A stretch of 64,000 bases of DNA from Pantoea sp. Mb-10 (GCF_021272205.1 NZ_JAJSDX010000004.1:62001-126000), one strand, 5' to 3'; counted from the stretch's first letter, positions 1 to 9,026 are shown. Numbers and translations are program-made. Notes: generated by a model from the letters alone, not told the origin.

Positions 1-621
1 CCTGTTTCGCCAGCTCGCCAAAGAAGGCCAGCGCCGGTTTAATGTTCTTTTCATCACCGCCCAAGGCGTAGCTCGCGGCCAGTACGCCGTTAGCCGCCTG
101 AGCAGCAGTGCCGACATCACCGATAGTGACCACATACTTACCTTTTTTAAGATCGGCCCAGCTGTGCGGCGCGTCTTTGACCTGCTGCTTATCGATCAGG
201 AACGCGATGGTGCCGGTGTAAGCCAGCATCCAGTTGCCATCGCTGTCTTTGGCCCACGCCGGAATCTGATCCCAATGGGTGGGTTTATACGGCTGCGCCA
301 CCCCTTTGCTGACGGCAATCGGACCGAAGGCGGCCCCTACGTCGCCGATGTCAGCGCTGGCGTTCTCCTTCTCTGCGGCAAACTTCGCCAGTTCCTGCGC
401 GGAAGACATGTCGGTGTCGCTATGCTTCAGGCCATATTTTTGCGTGATCGCGTCCCAGGTATCTTTCCAGTTAGCCCAGGTATCAGGCATGCCCACGCTG
501 TTGATTTGACCCTCCGCGCGTGCGGCTTTTTCCAGCGCAGCCAGGTCGCTGTCGGCGGCATGCGCGGCGGGCAGCGCAAGCAGAACGGCGCTGGCTACTA
601 CAGAGGCGATAAGTGCTTTCA
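1..621 (-). CDS. ABC transporter periplasmic substrate-binding protein (C-terminus beyond window)
   Basis: The minus-strand reading frame opens at an ATG at 621 and runs off the left edge, so about 207 N-terminal residues are visible. It starts with a clear Sec signal peptide (MKALIASVVASAVLLALP, then a cleavage site near AHA-A). The mature part (EKAARAEGQINSVGMPDTW, later ADIGDVGAAFGPIAVSKG) looks like an extracellular solute-binding protein of the AfuA/PotD-like class, which delivers a ligand to an ABC permease in the inner membrane. The divergent neighbour is a PhnR-like regulator and both genes carry Pho-box-like repeats, so a phosphorus compound such as a phosphonate is the best guess for the ligand. 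It does not resemble Salmonella PhnS as I recall it, so the exact substrate is open. The permease and ATPase genes presumably lie to the left. Confidence 0.8.
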
Positions 622-698
622 TCTCGGTGACTCCGGGTGTAAGTTGTGGGGCGTCTTGGTCTAGTCCAGCAAGAACCGAGCCAATGTAGCCCCGACGG

Positions 699-716
699 AT
701 GAAAGTTTTATGACAA
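699..716 (-). promoter_or_regulatory. Probable Pho box for the substrate-binding protein gene
   Basis: Read on the minus strand, TTGTCAT-AAAA-CTTTCAT forms two 7-base repeats with an 11-base period. Each matches the PhoB half-site CTGTCAT at 6 of 7 positions. It lies about 80 bases upstream of the binding-protein start, a normal place for PhoB activation. Confidence 0.6.
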
Positions 717-774
717 ACGCAGCAAAATGCAGCGCAGCGCGAGATTTGTGCGGGGTGTAGAGGGAGAGAGTGGG

Positions 775-803
775 AGGTCACAAAAGTGTCATCGAACTGT
801 CAT
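775..803 (+). promoter_or_regulatory. Probable Pho box (three repeats) for the GntR-family regulator
   Basis: Three direct repeats stand at 11-base spacing: AGGTCAC (775-781), GTGTCAT (786-792) and CTGTCAT (797-803). The last is a perfect PhoB half-site, the middle differs at one base, and the first is weaker. The array ends 32 bases before the regulator's ATG at 836. Confidence 0.65.
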
Positions 804-835
804 AGTGCAGCTGTGCTCCACAAAGAGGCGGAACC

Positions 836-1534
836 ATGCTAACGAAAACGGCCGATGTGCTGGCGGCAGCGCTGAAGGCCCGCATTGAAAAAGGCGAGTT
901 TGCGCAGGGCCGCCTGCCCGCGGAACGGGCGCTGAGTGAACACTACGCCACCACGCGCATTACGCTGCGCGAAGCGCTCGGCCTGCTGGAATCGCAGGGC
1001 GTGATCTTTCGCGAGCTGCGCCGCGGCTGGTTTGTCGCGCCGCCGCGCCTGGTGTATAACCCGGCGCACCATAGCCACTTCCACGCCATGGCCAGCGCGC
1101 AGGGGCGGCAGGCGCGCACCGAGGTCATCGACGCGCAGCGCCAACCGCTTCAGGACGACATCGCGCGTCATCTGCGGCTTAACGAAGGCGACGAGGTTTA
1201 TCGCATCCGACGCTTGCGCCGCATTGATGGTCGCGCGGTGCTGTACGTGGAGCACTATCTCAATCCGGCCTTTTTTCCCGGCCTGCTGGAAGCGGATCTC
1301 ACCCGTTCGCTCACCGAACTGTATGAGCAGCGCTACGGCATTCGTTACGGCAGCGCCCGCTTTACCTTGCTGCCAGGGCCGTTGCCGTCCCACGTCGCGC
1401 CAACGCTCAACGTCGCCAGCGGCACGCCAGGCTTACTGATTACCCGCATCAACCGCGATCGGCGTCAGCGCGTGATTGACTGCGACTGCGAATATTGGCG
1501 CTACGACGCGCTCAGCGTGGAGATTGATCTGTAG
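836..1534 (+). CDS. GntR family regulator with UTRA domain, PhnR-like
   Basis: This 232-residue protein has an N-terminal winged helix of the GntR type (about residues 1-68, with GRLPAERALSEHYATTRITL as the recognition region) and a C-terminal UTRA effector-binding domain (about 85-228). RRGWFVAPPRL after the wing and the C-terminal CEYWRYDALSVEIDL closely resemble the equivalent parts of Salmonella PhnR, regulator of 2-aminoethylphosphonate use. It is transcribed away from an ABC binding-protein gene, so it probably controls that uptake system in response to a phosphonate-like ligand. Start 836 is the only ATG placed well against the family N-terminus. The Pho boxes upstream suggest it is itself induced by phosphate limitation. 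The ligand assignment is inference. Confidence 0.8.
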   Translation: MLTKTADVLAAALKARIEKGEFAQGRLPAERALSEHYATTRITLREALGLLESQGVIFRELRRGWFVAPPRLVYNPAHHSHFHAMASAQGRQARTEVIDAQRQPLQDDIARHLRLNEGDEVYRIRRLRRIDGRAVLYVEHYLNPAFFPGLLEADLTRSLTELYEQRYGIRYGSARFTLLPGPLPSHVAPTLNVASGTPGLLITRINRDRRQRVIDCDCEYWRYDALSVEIDL

Positions 1535-1539
1535 CATAT

Positions 1540-1555
1540 TGTGATTTAGATCACG
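1540..1555 (+). promoter_or_regulatory. CRP-cAMP site upstream of psiE
   Basis: TGTGA-TTTAGA-TCACG matches the CRP consensus TGTGA-N6-TCACA at 9 of 10 core positions. It lies about 50 bases upstream of the psiE start. E. coli psiE is known to be under both PhoB and cAMP-CRP control; no clear Pho box is visible directly in front of psiE here. Confidence 0.65.
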
Positions 1556-1602
1556 TTACAGCATAGTAGCGCCAGAGAATCCCGGTGAAAGAGGCGCTAA
1601 AA

Positions 1603-2013
1603 ATGACAACAAAATCGACCGCGGGGCAGCTGATCGCCTCGGTATTACAGTGGGTGCTCAACACGGGTCTCCTGATTCTGGCGGTAATCCTGGTGGTGTT
1701 TTTGGGTAAGGAAACCATTCATTTGGCCAACGTGCTGTTCAGCACTGGCGAAGAGGCCTCCTCTTATTTGCTGATCGAAGGCATTGTGATTTACTTCCTT
1801 TATTTCGAGTTTATTGCGCTTATCGTGAAATACTTCCAGTCGGGGTATCACTTCCCGCTGCGCTATTTTATTTATATCGGTATTACGGCGATTATCCGCC
1901 TGATCATTGTTGATCATAAAAATCCCTACGATACGCTTTATTATTCAGCCGCCATTTTAATTCTGGTGGTCACGCTGTGGCTGGCAAATAGCAATCGGTT
2001 AAAGCGGGAGTAA
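1603..2013 (+). CDS. psiE: Phosphate-starvation-inducible membrane protein PsiE
   Basis: This is a 136-residue inner-membrane protein with four predicted membrane segments, nearly collinear with E. coli PsiE. Shared landmarks include [52 protein letters not shown] and the C-terminal NRLKRE. The frame is open back to a GTG at 1585, but the ATG at 1603 has a Shine-Dalgarno (GAGGCG at 1591) and gives the E. coli length. PsiE has no established biochemical function; it is induced by phosphate starvation. Its position beside a PhnR-like regulator with Pho boxes makes this a phosphate-stress segment. Confidence 0.92.
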   Translation: MTTKSTAGQLIASVLQWVLNTGLLILAVILVVFLGKETIHLANVLFSTGEEASSYLLIEGIVIYFLYFEFIALIVKYFQSGYHFPLRYFIYIGITAIIRLIIVDHKNPYDTLYYSAAILILVVTLWLANSNRLKRE

Positions 2014-2025
2014 ATCCCGCTTTAG

Positions 2026-3183
2026 TTATAATGTTGCGGTAAAGACCACCCTGACGCTGCCCTGATAGGGGCCGGTCTCTTTCTCGTTCTTATTAAATTC
2101 CGGCGTAATAAACGTGAGCGGTGCGGGCGCACACATCACCGGCGTGGGGATGCCCGGCAAATAAACGGGGCGCAGCTGTGAAGGATCCAGACTGGGTAAT
2201 TCACGCACAACGTTGTTGTCAAGATACGCATCCTGACCGTTGTAGCTGAGCTGAATCTGATAATCGATGCGTTTTCGCAGGCTGTTGTCATTTACGCCAT
2301 GATGAAAAACAGAAAATCTATCGCTGCTTCTGCCGCTGATATTCACGTCATCAGTAAGGGTGAGAGAATAACGCGTACTTTTGTTGTCCATCCCATCATA
2401 TAAGCACATATCCAGATTCGAACGACCATACATGATTCCGCCCGGCATTGTTTGTACCAGACGCGTTTTCAGCGCCAGGTCATGGCGGGGCGTGCTGGTC
2501 TGCTGCTGGGGAAACCACACGGTGGCACTGGCCCCGTCGCGCAGAGTAATGTCAATGGTGCCCTGCCAGTTGGACCAAGTGGTGGTTGACTGTGGATTTT
2601 TAAATTGTTTTAACTTGAGCGTCGCTTTCCAGTTTCCGCCAATCGGCAACGGCTTTAATTCTTGCTCGTCAACCCAGACCGTGAGCGTTTTACCATGGTT
2701 ATAAAAAGGCTCCCCCCCGATACCCGGCGTTAGGCAATAGGAAAAGGAGGATGAATTGATGCCTGATTCTGTCAAGGCTGCGCACCCCACGAAGTTGTAG
2801 TGGGCATACAGCGTAATGTCTTGGGTGATCTGCGTACGCTGCTCGGTAAAGCGTAAGCGCAACGGGGTGTGTGGAATCGTCGTGGTTTGACGAGAGGTGC
2901 AATTACCGGCACCAAAACCGCTGTCAGACTGACTGTAACAATACCAGAACGTGTTGCTATACGGGGCTTGACCGCCATAAGGGATGTTGTTGCCGCCATA
3001 ACCGTTCTGCTTTTTTTGCCAAATGTAATACCGAGTATTGCCCAGCGTACTGCGGTCTAGCGTGAGCGTGAGGGTCGTATACTGATCGGTTGCAGGGACC
3101 AGCGGCGGGTAGGGATAGGCGGATACCAGGGCTGTTGCAAAAACACTGAGCGTCGTACCAAGCGCTTTTGTGGGCGAGGGCAT
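2026..3183 (-). CDS. Alternate-class fimbrial tip adhesin (CfaE/CblD-like)
   Basis: Last gene of the minus-strand fimbrial operon, 385 residues from the ATG at 3183, which follows GGAAGAG on the minus strand. It has a signal peptide ending near LVSAYP, an N-terminal receptor-binding-type domain rich in aromatic residues and cysteines, and a C-terminal pilin-like domain ending GPYQGSVRVVFTATL, the usual donor-strand accepting end. Position after the usher and size match the tip adhesins of CS1/CFA-type (alpha) fimbriae. It should be secreted through the usher and sit at the pilus tip. The frame extends upstream to 3348, but that stretch is an out-of-frame reading of the duplicated adhesin start at 3219-3410 and is not used. 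Confidence 0.8.
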   Translation of the reverse strand: MPSPTKALGTTLSVFATALVSAYPYPPLVPATDQYTTLTLTLDRSTLGNTRYYIWQKKQNGYGGNNIPYGGQAPYSNTFWYCYSQSDSGFGAGNCTSRQTTTIPHTPLRLRFTEQRTQITQDITLYAHYNFVGCAALTESGINSSSFSYCLTPGIGGEPFYNHGKTLTVWVDEQELKPLPIGGNWKATLKLKQFKNPQSTTTWSNWQGTIDITLRDGASATVWFPQQQTSTPRHDLALKTRLVQTMPGGIMYGRSNLDMCLYDGMDNKSTRYSLTLTDDVNISGRSSDRFSVFHHGVNDNSLRKRIDYQIQLSYNGQDAYLDNNVVRELPSLDPSQLRPVYLPGIPTPVMCAPAPLTFITPEFNKNEKETGPYQGSVRVVFTATL

Positions 3184-3218
3184 AGTCTCTTCCTTATTCA
3201 AGTGATGACGATATCTCT

Positions 3219-3410
3219 TCAGCCGTTGCGCTGCTGGTTCCAGATATAATGCTGCGTGCTGCCCAGCGTCGAGCGTTCGAGGTTTAGCGTCAGCGTGGTC
3301 TGCTGGTCTACCGGCGGCACCAGCGGCGGATAGACATAAGCCGCCCATGCGCGCGTGAGCCCGCCCAATGTCACGAGCAGGAACAGAAGCGCACTTGCCG
3401 CATAGGTCAT
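3219..3410 (-). pseudogene. Truncated duplicate of the tip-adhesin N-terminus
   Basis: A 63-codon frame starts one base after the usher stop codon. It has its own signal peptide (FLLVTLGGLTRAWA) followed by 40 residues that align without gaps to the mature start of the next gene's adhesin, 27 of 40 identical by my count (for example YPPLVP, TTLTL, RSTLG, YIW). It then stops at a TGA exactly where the full adhesin continues into a glycine-rich stretch. The likeliest reading is the remnant of a second adhesin gene; a short secreted decoy peptide is possible but unsupported. Confidence 0.7.
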
Positions 3411-3411
3411 C

Positions 3412-6048
3412 TTATTTTTCCTTTCTGTAGGCCAGCGCGTGGCTGTTTTTTATCTCTGCGGGCAGGGCCGCCAGCGTGATTTCGTGGCAGTGCACTTCGC
3501 CGCTGATCTGCAGGGTTGCCGCGGCGTCGGGCGCGGGTAACGCGCAGGTAAAAAAGCGATCTTGCTGCACGATGTAGAGTTGCTGTAACGGCGCCGGGGT
3601 TTCCAGCACAAACGCACCCTCCTGATTCAGGCGATCGCCATGGGCATTCATCACCCTGCCCTGGCGCAGCGGTTGCCCGTTCGTGAGCGCTCTGCCCACC
3701 AGCGTATAGGTGACTTTTGCGCTCACCTCGCGCGTCACCAGCCGACCTGGCTGAATAAAATCGGTTTTGCGGCCGGAGCCATAGCGGATATTGGCCTGTA
3801 GTGGGCCGGTTGCCCGTTCGCTTTCACGGATGTCGGTGCTGCTTTGCTGCCAGCCAGGCAGCGGCAGCGCCGCGCTGTCACCCAGCCCGAGCGTCGTGGT
3901 GCGTCCATTTGCCTGAACATCGATCGCGGCACCCGGTACCACACCGGGTGTGCCCGCCACGCGTACCAGCGCGGCCCCTGACGGCGTGCCATAACCCGCG
4001 CCGCTGAGCCACAGCCCGCTGCCGCTGGCAATCAGCGTCGAGTCATAGCCGCCGGTGAACGACTGCTGCGCTGCAGTTTGGCTAAATTGGCTGTGGCTCA
4101 ACGTGGCATGGAGGTTGCCATAGCGTCCGTCTACCCTGCCGCCGAGTGATGCAGAGAAATCGCGGCGATCGCTGCCGCTGAGCGTGGTCTGCCAGGCACG
4201 CAGGCTGCTTCCCTGAAGCGTTTCATCGTGGCTGACATTCCAGGTGGTTTGCTGGCCGCTCTGCGCGCTGGTGCGGTATTGCGTGTTGAGATTGGTTTGG
4301 CTATGGCGCGTGGCGCTGCTGGGTGGGCGCGCAATGTGGCTGAGCGTTAAGCCGAAAAAGAGGCCGTGGTCGCTGCGAGCTTGTCTATTACGCTGGTGCG
4401 AGCGAAAGAGGCCCGCCTGGCCGTTAATCGACATATTGCCGTAGGTAAAGCCGCGCCCAAGGCTGAGCTGCGTGGTGCTTGAATCGGTTTTACGGCGCTG
4501 CGGGGCGGCCGATTGTGCTGTGCCAAAAGGCGACGAGAACGGGTATTGCCTACTCCGGGTGTGCCCCAGCGTGGTGGTCCAGCCTTTGATCTGGGTAGAT
4601 AGCGTAGCGCTGAGGCTTTCACCGCAGCCTGGTCCGTCGAGCTTACGCACGCCGCGACACTGCGCGCCGCGCTGTTCGCTGCGGTAGAGCGACAGTGACA
4701 CGCCGTTGCTCAGGGCGATCTGTTGGGCATTACCGCGCACGCCGCGCGCATCAATCAGTACGGTGGCGGAAGCGGAAAGCGTGCTGCGACCAAATGCGGT
4801 TTGCCAATCAAGGCGCGTTTCATTGAAAAAACCGCCTGCGCTGGCAGACACGCCCGACGTCACCTGCATAGATCGCAGTACGCGCGCACGGACGCCCGCT
4901 TGCCAGCTTGGCCTGCCGGCATAGGAGGGCTGTGCTGCGCGATCCACGGGCTGGCCTGCCTGTGCGAACCATTCTGGCTCGTCAGACGCGAATCCTGGTG
5001 CGGCTTTGCTGAAGGCCACGTCTTCTGTGCGGACCAGCGTGTCGCTTTCATACACGCGCAGTTGCAGCGGATAACTGCCACCGGGTAGCTGACGGGTGTT
5101 GATTTCTTGCAGACCCGGCATCAGGTATTGACTGCCGAGCAGCTCTGCGCCGCGGTAGAGATCGACGCGTGCGCGGCGATTGAGCAGCAGAGTGACAGGG
5201 GTCGCGTTGTCATCTACCCGTTCCTGGTTGCGCCACGCTTGGGTGGTGCCCACACGCAGGCCTCTGAAAAGCGGCATAGGCAACAGCGAAAAATTAAAGC
5301 TGCCGCCGAGACGGCCCGCAAGCGCGGCCCGATCCATCTGACCGACCTGCACGTAGTGTCTTTTGCCCAAATCCTGGCGTACATAAAGGTCTTGCAGCTG
5401 AAATTGCTGGCGTGTTTGCTCGCTATCGTGTGTGAAAAAGCTGCTCCAGTTACCCGCAAGATAACGATGTGTCCCTAAACCCAGCGCACCCGTGCCGCGC
5501 GCGCTAAGGCTATCCGCCTGGCGGGTTGTAGACCAGTTAAAGGTTTGGTGATGGACCAGCGCATTCTGAGTGCCAGGCGCGGCGCTGTAATAGCTGTCCA
5601 CGTGGTTTTTTTGCATCAACCAGTGGGGGTTAATAAACAGCTCCAGCGCGCTGCGGTTTTCATCAAAAATCATGGCGACGGTATCGGTTTTCACGAATCC
5701 GCAGCCAGGGGCAGCGCACGCTAAATGACCGTTGCGCGGCAGAGGAGAGTGGAGCGCCGCAATCAGCGCGTGCTTGAACATGGGATTCACATAGCCCGCC
5801 TCAATGAGGTGTTGGGCAAGGGGCGTGGGGTGTGAAAAAAGCAGCGTCTCAGGTTTGACCTCGGCGTCATAGAGTCCGAGCGAGGTGGTAAACACCACCA
5901 CCTCGACTTTCTCATTTTGTCCCAGCATCAGCGCTTCGAAGCCAGCGGGAATGAGGGGTGCCGCGTACGATACGCCGGGCACCGTTAACGCAAGGTTGAC
6001 TGTGCCCGCGATGACCACCGACAACAGGTGAAAAGAGAAACGTTCCAT
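3412..6048 (-). CDS. Alternate-class fimbrial outer-membrane usher (CfaC/TcfC-like)
   Basis: An 878-residue outer-membrane usher with a signal peptide (to about residue 29, SYA). It lacks the typical FimD-family features and instead resembles the shorter ushers of CS1/CFA/Cbl alpha-fimbriae. The middle is rich in alternating beta strands (24-strand barrel expected). The C-terminal part (TYTLVGRALTNGQPLRQGRV) reads as periplasmic beta domains, with a cysteine pair near the end (FFTCALP, EVHCHE). It accepts chaperone-subunit complexes and secretes the pilus. It sits between pilin and adhesin genes in the order expected for this class. Confidence 0.85.
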   Translation of the reverse strand: MERFSFHLLSVVIAGTVNLALTVPGVSYAAPLIPAGFEALMLGQNEKVEVVVFTTSLGLYDAEVKPETLLFSHPTPLAQHLIEAGYVNPMFKHALIAALHSPLPRNGHLACAAPGCGFVKTDTVAMIFDENRSALELFINPHWLMQKNHVDSYYSAAPGTQNALVHHQTFNWSTTRQADSLSARGTGALGLGTHRYLAGNWSSFFTHDSEQTRQQFQLQDLYVRQDLGKRHYVQVGQMDRAALAGRLGGSFNFSLLPMPLFRGLRVGTTQAWRNQERVDDNATPVTLLLNRRARVDLYRGAELLGSQYLMPGLQEINTRQLPGGSYPLQLRVYESDTLVRTEDVAFSKAAPGFASDEPEWFAQAGQPVDRAAQPSYAGRPSWQAGVRARVLRSMQVTSGVSASAGGFFNETRLDWQTAFGRSTLSASATVLIDARGVRGNAQQIALSNGVSLSLYRSEQRGAQCRGVRKLDGPGCGESLSATLSTQIKGWTTTLGHTRSRQYPFSSPFGTAQSAAPQRRKTDSSTTQLSLGRGFTYGNMSINGQAGLFRSHQRNRQARSDHGLFFGLTLSHIARPPSSATRHSQTNLNTQYRTSAQSGQQTTWNVSHDETLQGSSLRAWQTTLSGSDRRDFSASLGGRVDGRYGNLHATLSHSQFSQTAAQQSFTGGYDSTLIASGSGLWLSGAGYGTPSGAALVRVAGTPGVVPGAAIDVQANGRTTTLGLGDSAALPLPGWQQSSTDIRESERATGPLQANIRYGSGRKTDFIQPGRLVTREVSAKVTYTLVGRALTNGQPLRQGRVMNAHGDRLNQEGAFVLETPAPLQQLYIVQQDRFFTCALPAPDAAATLQISGEVHCHEITLAALPAEIKNSHALAYRKEK

Positions 6049-6093
6049 AGTGATCGATCGCGAGTAAGCGCAGGGCGTTATGTGCAGTGGGAT

Positions 6094-6594
6094 TTAGGGT
6101 TTTTGCGCCAAGACCAGGTGAACCAGACCCTGATAGGTGCCTGCGGTAGTGATAGGCGCTCGGGTAACAGCCTGAATCTTCAAGGGCAGAATCACCGATT
6201 GGCCTGCACTGGTTGCCGTGGCATCGGTATAGAGTGAGGCAGCGGCGAGCGTTGCAGGCGTGGTAGTAATCGCGGTGCCATTCAGCGAAACGCTGAGTGG
6301 AATACTCGCCGCTCCCGCATCGCTGAGATGACTGAGTTGCGCGGTGCTGGCGAGACGAACGTCGACATCTTTGCTTTGGTCGTTACTGAAAATGCGGGTT
6401 GGCAGCTCAACGCCATCCAGGCCCACGCCGGGGGTGTACCCCATCTGCAACGTCTGCGACAACAGGCTGCCATCTGCGTTGCGCAGCTCAAGCATAGGGT
6501 CAACGTTTGCCGTCACCGTAATGGTCGCCTCTGCAGCCAGCGCTGAAGTAGTAAATAATGCAGACAGCAGCGCTGCCATAAAAAGCTTTTTCAT
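6094..6594 (-). CDS. Fimbrial major subunit, CS1/CFA type
   Basis: A 166-residue exported pilin: signal peptide MKKLFMAALLSALFTTSALA, then mature AEATITVTANVDPMLEL, the hallmark N-terminal donor strand of CS1-type pilins. The C-terminus (TAGTYQGLVHLVLAQK) is the typical pilin end. There are no cysteines in the mature protein, as in CfaB-like subunits. It would polymerise into the fimbrial shaft by donor-strand exchange. It lies 51 bases after the chaperone gene and 45 bases before the usher, so co-transcription is expected. Confidence 0.88.
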   Translation of the reverse strand: MKKLFMAALLSALFTTSALAAEATITVTANVDPMLELRNADGSLLSQTLQMGYTPGVGLDGVELPTRIFSNDQSKDVDVRLASTAQLSHLSDAGAASIPLSVSLNGTAITTTPATLAAASLYTDATATSAGQSVILPLKIQAVTRAPITTAGTYQGLVHLVLAQKP

Positions 6595-6645
6595 TGACTC
6601 TTTCCTTTTAATGTATGACGCGTCAGCGTCGGTGATCAGCGCAAG

Positions 6646-7347
6646 TTAAAATAACTTGATGCTCTGAAGCTTTTCGTCTTCCGTGAGATAGCGGACGCGC
6701 AGCGGCTTATTTGCTGAAATGCCCGAAAGGGGCCGTTTTTCTTTCGGGTAAATTCGGCTATTGACTTCTTTCCAGCTGCACTGATCGTCACGCTGAGAAT
6801 CTTCGCACTGGCTGTAGCTGTGTAATTGCACGCGAACGTTGCCCTTATTAATGAGCACCGCGTCTTTTTCTCTTTGCAGGGTATAAATTCTCTTTTCCGG
6901 TATTTGTCGAATTAAGACTCCCCACACCAGCGTGAGGGCGACCTGGCCCTGGATTTTGGGCTTGTCGACATTTTCATTTTGTTCTGCGGAGACCGGTTCG
7001 AAATAAGCGCGAAATACGCGTTCATCGTTCACCTTATTTAGCGAGATGACGCGCACGGTTTTTGTGGCACCTGCCGACAAGGCAAATTTCATCGGGGAAA
7101 TAACAATGCCCTGACCTTGCCAGTTGGCCACGTCCGCTTCTTTTTCCTGCGGCGTGGCGGGATGCAAGACTTCTTTCAGGCTCACGCGGACATATTGCGT
7201 GGTGTCCGATTGTGACGTCACGTTGAGCGTGGCGCGGGCTTCTTTTTCCGCCGACAGTTTTAGCAGCATGGGATAAACCAGCATATTGGCTTGGGCTTGT
7301 GAGACAAGCAGCATCACCAGGCTTATTAACGTCAGTAAGATTTTCAT
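6646..7347 (-). CDS. Periplasmic fimbrial chaperone, CfaA-like
   Basis: First gene of the fimbrial operon, 233 residues from the ATG at 7347 (MKILLTLISLVMLLVSQAQA signal peptide). The upstream extension to 7401 would bury the signal peptide, so it is rejected. The mature protein shows chaperone features of the alternate class: YPMLLKLSAEKEARATLNV in the first Ig domain, SPMKFALSAGATKTVRVISL as the subunit-binding edge strand, and two cysteines in the second domain (SQCEDSQRDDQCSW). It binds and folds pilus subunits in the periplasm. Confidence 0.85.
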   Translation of the reverse strand: MKILLTLISLVMLLVSQAQANMLVYPMLLKLSAEKEARATLNVTSQSDTTQYVRVSLKEVLHPATPQEKEADVANWQGQGIVISPMKFALSAGATKTVRVISLNKVNDERVFRAYFEPVSAEQNENVDKPKIQGQVALTLVWGVLIRQIPEKRIYTLQREKDAVLINKGNVRVQLHSYSQCEDSQRDDQCSWKEVNSRIYPKEKRPLSGISANKPLRVRYLTEDEKLQSIKLF

Positions 7348-7555
7348 CGTATTCAGCACCGCGTCATAAGTGAAATGGATTACTGACTGAATACGACGCA
7401 AGGGTGCCGTGAATTAAATCCGCCGACATAGGTTTACACTCAGGCTGCGCGGCGATGAATTTTTTGCGTCACCGATGAATATCCCTGTTGCCAGGGTGTG
7501 TCGCGCGAAAGGGGTGCGCTACACTAGGCTCCTTTTCACTGGAGGGACTGCCCAG

Positions 7556-8074
7556 ATGTCGCACGATGCGTTGCAGCAACTGCGTGCGCTGCGCTGGCTA
7601 GACGCCGACGCGCCGCCGCTTTCTTCGTCCGTGCTGGACTGGCTGATGGAGGAAGACTCCATGACGCGCCGCTTTGAACAGCACTGCCGCCAGGTCACCG
7701 TGGAGCCGCTTCGGGAAGGATTCGTGGCGGCCGATGAAGTGGCGCCGGAGGCGGCGTTTCTGCCGGCCGACGCCCGTTTTTGGCTGCGCGAAGTGGTACT
7801 GCGCGGTGACGGTGTTCCCTGGTTAATCGGCCGCACGGTGGTGCCCGAAAGCACGCTGCAGGGGCCGGAGCAGATGCTACAGCAGCTGGGCACGCGCCCG
7901 CTGGGGCGTTATCTTTTTGCGTCCTCCACGCTGAGCCGCGATTTTATCGATCCCGGCCAGGTAGACGGGCTGTGGGGACGCCGTTCGCGACTGCGCCTCT
8001 CGGGTAAGCCGCTGTTATTGACAGAGCTTTTTTTACCGGCGTCGCCGCTGTACCGAACGCCGGCGCAAGGATAA
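7556..8074 (+). CDS. ubiC: Chorismate lyase
   Basis: UbiC converts chorismate to 4-hydroxybenzoate plus pyruvate, the first committed step of ubiquinone synthesis, in the cytoplasm. The ATG at 7556 follows GGAGGG at 7541-7546 and gives 172 residues, close to the 165 of E. coli; the longer frame from 7475 is not needed. Family landmarks are [21 protein letters not shown] with the substrate-binding arginine and [11 protein letters not shown] with the catalytic-site glutamate. ubiA follows after five bases, so the two form an operon, as in E. coli. Confidence 0.95.
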   Translation: MSHDALQQLRALRWLDADAPPLSSSVLDWLMEEDSMTRRFEQHCRQVTVEPLREGFVAADEVAPEAAFLPADARFWLREVVLRGDGVPWLIGRTVVPESTLQGPEQMLQQLGTRPLGRYLFASSTLSRDFIDPGQVDGLWGRRSRLRLSGKPLLLTELFLPASPLYRTPAQG

Positions 8075-8079
8075 ACAGA

Positions 8080-8964
8080 ATGGATAAAAGTATGACGTTG
8101 AGCAAATGGCAGGCCTATCGCCGCCTGATGCGCATCGATAAACCCATTGGCACCTTACTGCTGCTCTGGCCCACGCTGTGGGCGCTGTGGCTTGCCGGCA
8201 TGGCCATTCCGCCGCTGTCGGTGCTGGCGGTGTTTGTGCTCGGCGTTTTCGTGATGCGTGCCGCAGGCTGCGTCATCAATGACTATGCCGATCGTAACGT
8301 GGATGGCCATGTCAAGCGCACCGCCGGGCGCCCGCTGGCCAGCGGCGCGGTCAGTGGCAAAGAGGCGAAAATGCTGTTTGCCGCGCTGGGGCTGGTGGCG
8401 TTTGCGCTGGTGTTAACCATGAACCGCATGACGATTTTATTGTCGTTTGTGGGACTGGCGCTGGCGTGGGTCTATCCCTTTATGAAGCGCTTTACCCATC
8501 TGCCGCAGGTGGTGTTAGGGGCCGCGTTTGGCTGGGCGATCCCGATGGGTTGGGCTGCAGTTAGTGAGTCCTTACCTCTCGTTTGTTGGCTGGTGTTTCT
8601 CGCTAACATCTGCTGGACGGTGGCCTACGACACGCAGTATGCGATGGTGGATCGCGACGATGACCTCAAGATTGGCGTGAAATCCACGGCCATTTTGTTT
8701 GGCCGTTTTGACAAACTGATTATTGGTCTGTTGCAGCTGGCGACACTGGGATTGATGGTACTGGTGGGGCTGCTGCTGCATCTCAACGGCGCGTTCTATT
8801 GGTCGCTGCTGGCTGCCGCCGCCCTGTTTGTTTATCAGCAAAGGCTGATCGCCCAGCGGCAGCGCGACGCCTGCTTCCAGGCATTTCTTAACAACAACTA
8901 CGTCGGCCTGGCGCTGTTTGTCGGGGTGCTGCTGAATACCCAGCCGTTTGTGGATCTGTTTTAA
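8080..8964 (+). CDS. ubiA: 4-hydroxybenzoate octaprenyltransferase
   Basis: This 294-residue integral membrane prenyltransferase attaches the polyprenyl tail to 4-hydroxybenzoate in ubiquinone synthesis. Both aspartate-rich motifs are present: [15 protein letters not shown] after the second membrane segment and [13 protein letters not shown] after the fifth or sixth, which bind the magnesium-diphosphate of the prenyl donor. Eight or nine hydrophobic helices are evident. It directly follows ubiC and ends before a strong terminator shared with convergent plsB. Confidence 0.96.
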   Translation: MDKSMTLSKWQAYRRLMRIDKPIGTLLLLWPTLWALWLAGMAIPPLSVLAVFVLGVFVMRAAGCVINDYADRNVDGHVKRTAGRPLASGAVSGKEAKMLFAALGLVAFALVLTMNRMTILLSFVGLALAWVYPFMKRFTHLPQVVLGAAFGWAIPMGWAAVSESLPLVCWLVFLANICWTVAYDTQYAMVDRDDDLKIGVKSTAILFGRFDKLIIGLLQLATLGLMVLVGLLLHLNGAFYWSLLAAAALFVYQQRLIAQRQRDACFQAFLNNNYVGLALFVGVLLNTQPFVDLF

Positions 8965-8980
8965 ATCGACAGACAGAAAA

Positions 8981-9010
8981 AAAGGGCGCCCGGCAGGGTG
9001 CCCTTTTTTA
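8981..9010. terminator. Bidirectional terminator between ubiA and plsB
   Basis: AAAGGGCGCCC-GGCA-GGGTGCCCTTT forms a hairpin (one G-T pair) with A-rich and T-rich flanks, so it can terminate transcription from both convergent genes. Confidence 0.85.
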
Positions 9011-9026
9011 TGCTCATCACAACCGA

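Noticed and set aside
2026-3348. Longer adhesin frame starting at 3348
   Set aside because: The added N-terminus is an out-of-frame reading of the truncated adhesin copy; the signal peptide begins at 3183.
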